A stretch of DNA of 64,000 nucleotides. Source: DSOI01 sp041394885. GTDB taxonomy: Bacteria > Acidobacteriota > Terriglobia > Bryobacterales > Bryobacteraceae. The translations under genes and the position numbers were made by a program. The notes beneath the pieces are model-generated. The model had not been told where the DNA came from and did no database searches. It was given only the letters and a program-made list of their open reading frames with translations. This document shows, piece by piece, positions 59,352 through 64,000 of the stretch. The DNA lies in NCBI GenBank assembly GCA_041394885.1, contig JAWKHI010000001.1:434001-498000 (forward strand), given 5' to 3'. The number at the start of each line of letters is the position of its first letter. Position 1 is the first letter of the stretch.

Positions 59352-60638
59352 ATGCCGACGCGCACGCGCTACAAGGTTCTGGGACTCGCCATGCTATTGG
59401 CGGGCATCACCTATCTGGATCGAATTTGCATCGCCATCACGGCGCCGAGAATGATGGAAGACCTCGGCCTTTCCAAGGGACAGATGGGTTTTGTGTTCAG
59501 CGCGTTCACGCTGGCCTATGCGATTTTCGAGATCCCAACCGGCCATTGGGGCGACAAACTGGGCACGCGCCGTGTGCTGACGCGCATCGTACTATGGTGG
59601 TCAACGTTCACCATCCTGACGGCCACGGCGTTCAGCTACGGGTCACTGCTCTGCCTGCGATTTCTTTTCGGAGCGGGAGAAGCGGGGGCGTGGCCGAACG
59701 TGGCCCGGACATTTTCGCGGTGGTTTCCGCTGGCGGATCGGGGCACCGCGCAAGGGATATTCTTCATGGGCGCACATTTGGCCGGAGGTCTGACACCAGC
59801 CATCGTGACAGCACTGTTGGCTTATTTCCATTGGCGGGCGCTATTCGTCCTGTTCGGACTGATTGGCTTCGTTTGGGCACTGGTGTGGTGGCGGTGGTTC
59901 CGAGATGAACCGTCGGAGCATCCGCAGGTGAACACAGCCGAACGGGAGCTAATTGAAATGGGCCGCGTGCCGGCAGCCTCGCACGAACTGACGTGGGCGC
60001 GGTGGAAGGAGTTACTTTCCAACTCGAGCGTACTGGGGCTTTGTGCGATGTACTTCACGCAATCCTATGGGTTCATGTTCTATATCACCTGGCTGCCGAC
60101 GTACCTCAAGACCGAGCGTGGTTTTACGGACCCGTTCACGTTCAGCGTTCTCTCCGGACTACCGCTTACCTTCAGCGTGGCGGCAGATCTTTTCGGCGGG
60201 ATCATGAGCGACCGCATGAGCCGACGGTACGGCTTGCGGCTTGGCCGGGCGCTGGTAGGCGGCGGCTCGCTGTTTCTAGCCGGGCTCCTGCTGATCGCCG
60301 GGGTTTGGACGGCGAATCCCGTGGCAGCGGCGATCCTGATTGGGCTCGGCGGCGGTATGTCCGCATTTCTGCTGGGCGCGGCCTGGGGGACGTGCCTTGA
60401 CATCGGCGGGAATCACTCGGGGGTGGTGAGCGCGGCGATGAACACGTCGGGCCAGGTAGGCGCCTTCATCTGCCCGATCTTAGTCGGGCAGATGGTGCAA
60501 CTTTACAATAACTGGACATTCCCGATTTACCTCACCGGAGTCCTTTACTGTTTGGGCGCGCTGTGTTGGGCGTTTATCGATCCGAAACGGCCGGTTTGGG
60601 AAGCCCGTCCGGAGCGCGAGGTCAGTAGTACAGTTTGA
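59352..60638 (+). CDS. MFS transporter, anion:cation symporter family
   Basis: 428 residues with 12 hydrophobic segments. GITYLDRICIAITAPRMMEDLGLS and HWGDKLGTRRV (the loop 2-3 motif) are typical of the ACS family, which takes up sugar acids such as glucarate, galactonate or hexuronate with protons. Later loop: MSDRMSRRYGLRLGR. It diverges from the catabolic operon and probably imports its product. The start is ATG 59352. TATCCT 8 bases before it may be a -10. Substrate unproven. Confidence 0.87.
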   Translation: MPTRTRYKVLGLAMLLAGITYLDRICIAITAPRMMEDLGLSKGQMGFVFSAFTLAYAIFEIPTGHWGDKLGTRRVLTRIVLWWSTFTILTATAFSYGSLLCLRFLFGAGEAGAWPNVARTFSRWFPLADRGTAQGIFFMGAHLAGGLTPAIVTALLAYFHWRALFVLFGLIGFVWALVWWRWFRDEPSEHPQVNTAERELIEMGRVPAASHELTWARWKELLSNSSVLGLCAMYFTQSYGFMFYITWLPTYLKTERGFTDPFTFSVLSGLPLTFSVAADLFGGIMSDRMSRRYGLRLGRALVGGGSLFLAGLLLIAGVWTANPVAAAILIGLGGGMSAFLLGAAWGTCLDIGGNHSGVVSAAMNTSGQVGAFICPILVGQMVQLYNNWTFPIYLTGVLYCLGALCWAFIDPKRPVWEARPEREVSSTV

Positions 60639-63600
60639 GACCGAACTGAATGATCCGGGCCGCATCCGCCGCGGTGATCCTACCGAAATTGGGCTGACCC
60701 AACGTGGTTCCGGCCGGGTTGCGGAGGTTGACGATGTTGAATGCGTTGAACAGTTCCGCGCGGAACTGCAGACGGAAGCGCTCCGCGATGGGGAAGTTCT
60801 TCAGAACGGAAACATCCCAGTTGTGGCGCGCTGGGCCCCGGTTATCGGGGAGGAAGCGGCCGACATTGCCGAAGGTGTAGGGCGGAGCGTCGACAAAAGC
60901 GTTGGGATTGAACCAGCCAAAGATACGATCCTTGGCGGAGCCGGGAGTTACGCTGGAGATACCGGTGGAGTTGGGCCGTTGGCCGCCACCCTGGGAAGCT
61001 GTGGTATTGTTGCGGGACGCGATCGAGATTGGGCTTCCCGACTGGACCGAGGTGATGCCGTTGAGGATCCAACCACCGAGCAACTGATTGGCCACGCCGC
61101 CTATATCGAGGAAGCGGCGGCCCTTGCCGAAGGGCAATTCCCACTGGTAGTTGAAGACGAGGTTGTGGGGGATGTGCATGGCCGAGAGGGACCGGTCGAG
61201 ATCGCGGCGGTTGTTATTGGTGTAGCCGGGATTCTGATCGCCGAGGAATCCGGCGACGGAACTAACATCGTCGATCGTCTTTGACCAGGTATAAGCAAGG
61301 AGAAACTGGAGTCCGTTGGCGTAACGCTTGCGGAACTTTGTTTGTAGGGCGTGATAACTCGAGTGAGCCTGCGCTCCCCACTGATGCGTGAGTCCGGTGA
61401 GCCAGGGATAGGGCCGCTGCAGTTGGGCAACCGTGGTGGTGGCCCTTCCCAATGCGGTTGTGGCCGGGAGAATACCGACGAATGGATTGGGGACGGTGCG
61501 CAGCAATCCATCGCCCTGGGCGAGCGCAGAATCGGGGAGCTGATTCAACTGGGAGTTGGCCTGCAGTTTGACGCCGCTGTTACCGGCATAGGCGATGTCG
61601 AACAGGGTGCTACCGGGCAATTCGTACTGGAGGTTGAAATTCCACTGCACGCTGTAGGGGACGCGATCGAAGCGTAAGTTGCCGTTGATGCTTTGACCGG
61701 CGAAGGTACGCAAACCGTTTTCTCCGTTTTCCGGAGCATTGATGCCATCCGGGAATGGATTGCTGAGGGTAACAAAAGGCGTGCGGCCACCATTGATCGA
61801 GGAGACGAGAGGAGTAATGGCATTGAAGCCGAGTGCGCCGGCATTTGCGGCGCTTGGCCCGAACCCTGTGGTGGGGGCGTAGAACATTCCCGCGCCGGTG
61901 CGCAGTACGAGGCGATTGGTGAGCTTGTAGGCGAGGCCGACGCGGGGCGCGAAGTTGTTCTTGTCGAGATCCTTGGTGCCACGGGGAGCGCCGGGAGTGC
62001 GTGAGCCAGCGAAGACGAGCCCGCCGAGGAAGTTGTCGAAGCCAGGCGCCTGAATGGGATTGCGAGCCTGCAGATCAAACCATGAGACGCGATCGAAGCG
62101 CTCGGTCTGTGGGAAGTCGGCATCCCAGCGGAGGCCGAGGTTGAGGGTGAGACGATCGGAAACGCGCCAGTCATCCTGGATGTAGAAGGCGGTGTATTTC
62201 ACCTGGAGCGCGAGGACGGGTTCGCTCCGCATCTGGCCGCCGCCGGGGAGACCGAGGAACATGGAAGCGATGGCGTCACCGCCGCCCGCACGATTGAAGA
62301 TACGGCGCGTGAAGCCGTCGTTGAAGTTGTAACTGCCATTCGGATTATTTGGGCGGAAGTTCGAGACGCGATTGAGACGGTGCGTACCGCCGAGCTTGAT
62401 GGTGTGCGTCCCGAAGAGGCGTGCCGCGTCGCCGGACCATGTATGGGTTTCGAACTTATTTCCGATGATGTAGCTGGAGGCCGGACCGAGGGCGGAGTAG
62501 CCGGTGACACCCACGGTGGGAAAGATGTCGAACTGAGCGGCTGCCTGGACGTTCGCGGGCAGCCCGAGCTCGGCTGAAGTGATGGTGTTGTCGAGGGGGC
62601 CGCGGGGATTGGCGTGATAGGAGTAGCCGTAGTTGCCGTGGAGGATCCAGCTACCGAACAAATAGGAATCGTCGATGGTGCCGCTACGGTTGCGGGCGCC
62701 GGTGAAGCCAGGCGCTCCGGTGGCGGGGTTGCCAAAGTGGTTGGCCTGGTTAGTGGTGGAGTTTTCCCAGGAGAAGCGGCCGAACAGGTTTTGCCGGTCA
62801 GAGATGCGGCGGTCAATCTTGAACGATACGTTGTTGCGCCCGGTATTGGATCCGGCTTGAGAAAAGAAGTTGTTGATCACGCCGGGGCGGTTGGGCTGCG
62901 GGTAGAACGACATGAACTTGAGTCCAACCGGGTTGGCGCGGGCCATGGGAATCTGACGGTTGGGAAACGGCTGACGCTGCCCTTGGGCGTTGATGGTGGC
63001 CGGGTCATAGATGTCGTTTCGGATCTCCGCGAAGTTGCCCTGCCGCATCTGGGCGGTGGGCACACTGAAGGTGGCCTCGCCGGGATTCACCTGGCGGATG
63101 CCCTCGTAGTTGACGAAGAAGAACGTGGTCTGCCGGGAGGGTGTAAGCGGGCCGCCGGCGGTAAAGCCGAACTGGTTGTAGCGGAAGGCGGCTTTGTTGC
63201 GCCCGTTCAGGTTGTTAAAGAAGCCGTTGGCGTCGAGCGCATTGTTGCGGAGGAACTCGTAGAGCACGCCGTGAAAGTCACTGGTGCCGGAGCGATGCAC
63301 CATGTTGACGACGGCGCCGCCGGTGCGTCCGTATTCGGCGGACATGGAGTTGGTCTGGACGCGAAACTCCTGGAGAGCGTCCGGGGAAGGAACGTAGGCG
63401 GGCTGGTTGTAACCCATCACCTCCTGGGGCGAGCCGTCGAGCATCACCGCGGTGGAGACGTTGCGTCCGCCATTGGCGGAGAATCCGACGGCGACGATAC
63501 TGCCGCCGCCTTGACCGCCGTTGTTGAAGTTGGAATTGCTATTGATGCCGGGCGTGAGCGCTACCAATTGCAGGGCGTTGCGGCCGTTGAGCGGCAGGTT

Positions 63601-64000
63601 CTCACTCGTGACGGAGTTCACGACTTCGCCGAGGGTGGAACTGGCGGTTTCGAGCAAGGGCGTCTCGGCGGAGACCTGAACGGTTTCCGTCACGGCGCCG
63701 ATCTCGAGCGCGACAGTGATCTCGGCGATTTGCGCCACCTGGAGGATCATGCCATCGCGCGCGAAACGCTTGAAGCCGGGCGCCTCGACTTGCAGGCTAT
63801 AGCTGCCGGGCGGGATCTGCTGGAAGACGTAGGCTCCAGAATCGTTACTGTGAGTGTTCCAGGAACGGTTTTGATTGACGTTGGTGAGCGTGAGGGCGGC
63901 GTTGGCAACAACGGCGCCGGAACCATCCTCGACGACGCCGCGCAGCGAGGCGAACTGGGTTTGCGCACTGGCGGCGAGCGCGGCGAGAAGCAGGACGGAG
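60622..64000 (-). CDS. TonB-type outer-membrane receptor, Oar-like (2), 5-prime end cut
   Basis: At least 1125 residues; the first few of the signal peptide are missing (SVLLLAALAASAQ is the visible part). A carboxypeptidase-regulatory-like domain (ASLRGVVEDGSGAVVANAA, SGAYVFQQIPPGSYSLQ) is followed by the plug (SENLPLNGRNALQLVALTPG, YGRTGGAVVNMVHRSGTSD) and a long barrel ending in QFGLKLYY. It is the same kind as the receptor at 49097 but with a distinct barrel. Its 3-prime end overlaps the end of the MFS gene on the other strand by 17 bases. Position next to the sugar catabolic genes suggests it imports a polysaccharide fragment. Confidence 0.88.
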   Translation of the reverse strand, partial: SVLLLAALAASAQTQFASLRGVVEDGSGAVVANAALTLTNVNQNRSWNTHSNDSGAYVFQQIPPGSYSLQVEAPGFKRFARDGMILQVAQIAEITVALEIGAVTETVQVSAETPLLETASSTLGEVVNSVTSENLPLNGRNALQLVALTPGINSNSNFNNGGQGGGSIVAVGFSANGGRNVSTAVMLDGSPQEVMGYNQPAYVPSPDALQEFRVQTNSMSAEYGRTGGAVVNMVHRSGTSDFHGVLYEFLRNNALDANGFFNNLNGRNKAAFRYNQFGFTAGGPLTPSRQTTFFFVNYEGIRQVNPGEATFSVPTAQMRQGNFAEIRNDIYDPATINAQGQRQPFPNRQIPMARANPVGLKFMSFYPQPNRPGVINNFFSQAGSNTGRNNVSFKIDRRISDRQNLFGRFSWENSTTNQANHFGNPATGAPGFTGARNRSGTIDDSYLFGSWILHGNYGYSYHANPRGPLDNTITSAELGLPANVQAAAQFDIFPTVGVTGYSALGPASSYIIGNKFETHTWSGDAARLFGTHTIKLGGTHRLNRVSNFRPNNPNGSYNFNDGFTRRIFNRAGGGDAIASMFLGLPGGGQMRSEPVLALQVKYTAFYIQDDWRVSDRLTLNLGLRWDADFPQTERFDRVSWFDLQARNPIQAPGFDNFLGGLVFAGSRTPGAPRGTKDLDKNNFAPRVGLAYKLTNRLVLRTGAGMFYAPTTGFGPSAANAGALGFNAITPLVSSINGGRTPFVTLSNPFPDGINAPENGENGLRTFAGQSINGNLRFDRVPYSVQWNFNLQYELPGSTLFDIAYAGNSGVKLQANSQLNQLPDSALAQGDGLLRTVPNPFVGILPATTALGRATTTVAQLQRPYPWLTGLTHQWGAQAHSSYHALQTKFRKRYANGLQFLLAYTWSKTIDDVSSVAGFLGDQNPGYTNNNRRDLDRSLSAMHIPHNLVFNYQWELPFGKGRRFLDIGGVANQLLGGWILNGITSVQSGSPISIASRNNTTASQGGGQRPNSTGISSVTPGSAKDRIFGWFNPNAFVDAPPYTFGNVGRFLPDNRGPARHNWDVSVLKNFPIAERFRLQFRAELFNAFNIVNLRNPAGTTLGQPNFGRITAADAARIIQFGLKLYY

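Noticed and set aside
1..64000. tRNA, rRNA, CRISPR arrays, insertion sequences, prophage
   Set aside because: No cloverleaf arms, no regularly spaced repeats, no transposase or phage motifs were found on either strand.

Overview
The window reads as chromosomal DNA of a GC-rich acidobacterium, most likely of the Bryobacterales/Solibacterales. Seen directly: a C-terminal domain of the Solibacter type (TIGR03437) on a ThuA-like protein, two very large TonB-type receptors with a carboxypeptidase-regulatory-like N-terminus, a PSD1/DUF1501/sulfatase trio, a hopanoid operon, a bacillithiol-type YpdA reductase and alternative complex III genes. There are no RNA genes, phage genes, insertion sequences or CRISPR arrays. 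Genes are densely packed, often with 4-14 base overlaps. The only gene-free stretch above 300 bases is 897-1370.

Layout. 1-896 (minus): start of an alternative complex III operon (actA, partial actB). 1371-3107: a TPR regulator-like protein. 3142-7787 (minus): 2-oxoacid:ferredoxin oxidoreductase (korA, korB) behind a GltD-like NADPH/FAD protein with a fused ferredoxin domain. 7879-10421 (plus): two exported enzymes, a xylose-isomerase-like barrel and a SelA-like PLP protein. 10428-13332: an unidentified helical protein, a 2Fe-2S ferredoxin, a DUF2061 membrane protein and a small secreted beta protein. 13355-25764 (minus): one long envelope-lipid operon, kdtA-lpxK, ispH, squalene-hopene cyclase, hpnH, hpnA, hpnG, two zinc dehydrogenases, hpnC, hpnD and a nucleotidyltransferase. 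The N-terminus of kdtA carries two apparent single-base deletions.

25919-37185: mixed envelope genes, including an M23 peptidase, an ArnT-like glycosyltransferase, and a ddl / alpha-beta hydrolase / membrane-anchored murF run that would make and attach D-Ala-D-Ala. 37383-38985: an ankyrin protein divergent from an arsR-AHSA1 pair, whose promoter carries an unusually clear operator. 39021-44216 (minus): the PSD1, DUF1501 and sulfatase operon. 44459-49039: glycine-zipper protein, msrA, an exported D-2-hydroxyacid dehydrogenase, an SDR and a DUF4038 glycosidase-like protein. 49097-53879 (minus): Cys-rich exported protein, BNR protein with a CPCC motif and a TonB-type receptor, a possible metal or ligand acquisition module. 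53900-64000: an M1-like peptidase, then a ThuA / CehA-like / sugar isomerase group facing an MFS transporter, and a second receptor running off the end.

Across the window many genes carry a TAnnnT -10 box only 5-8 bases before the start codon and no Shine-Dalgarno sequence, so leaderless transcription looks common. Many secreted enzymes have twin-arginine signal peptides.
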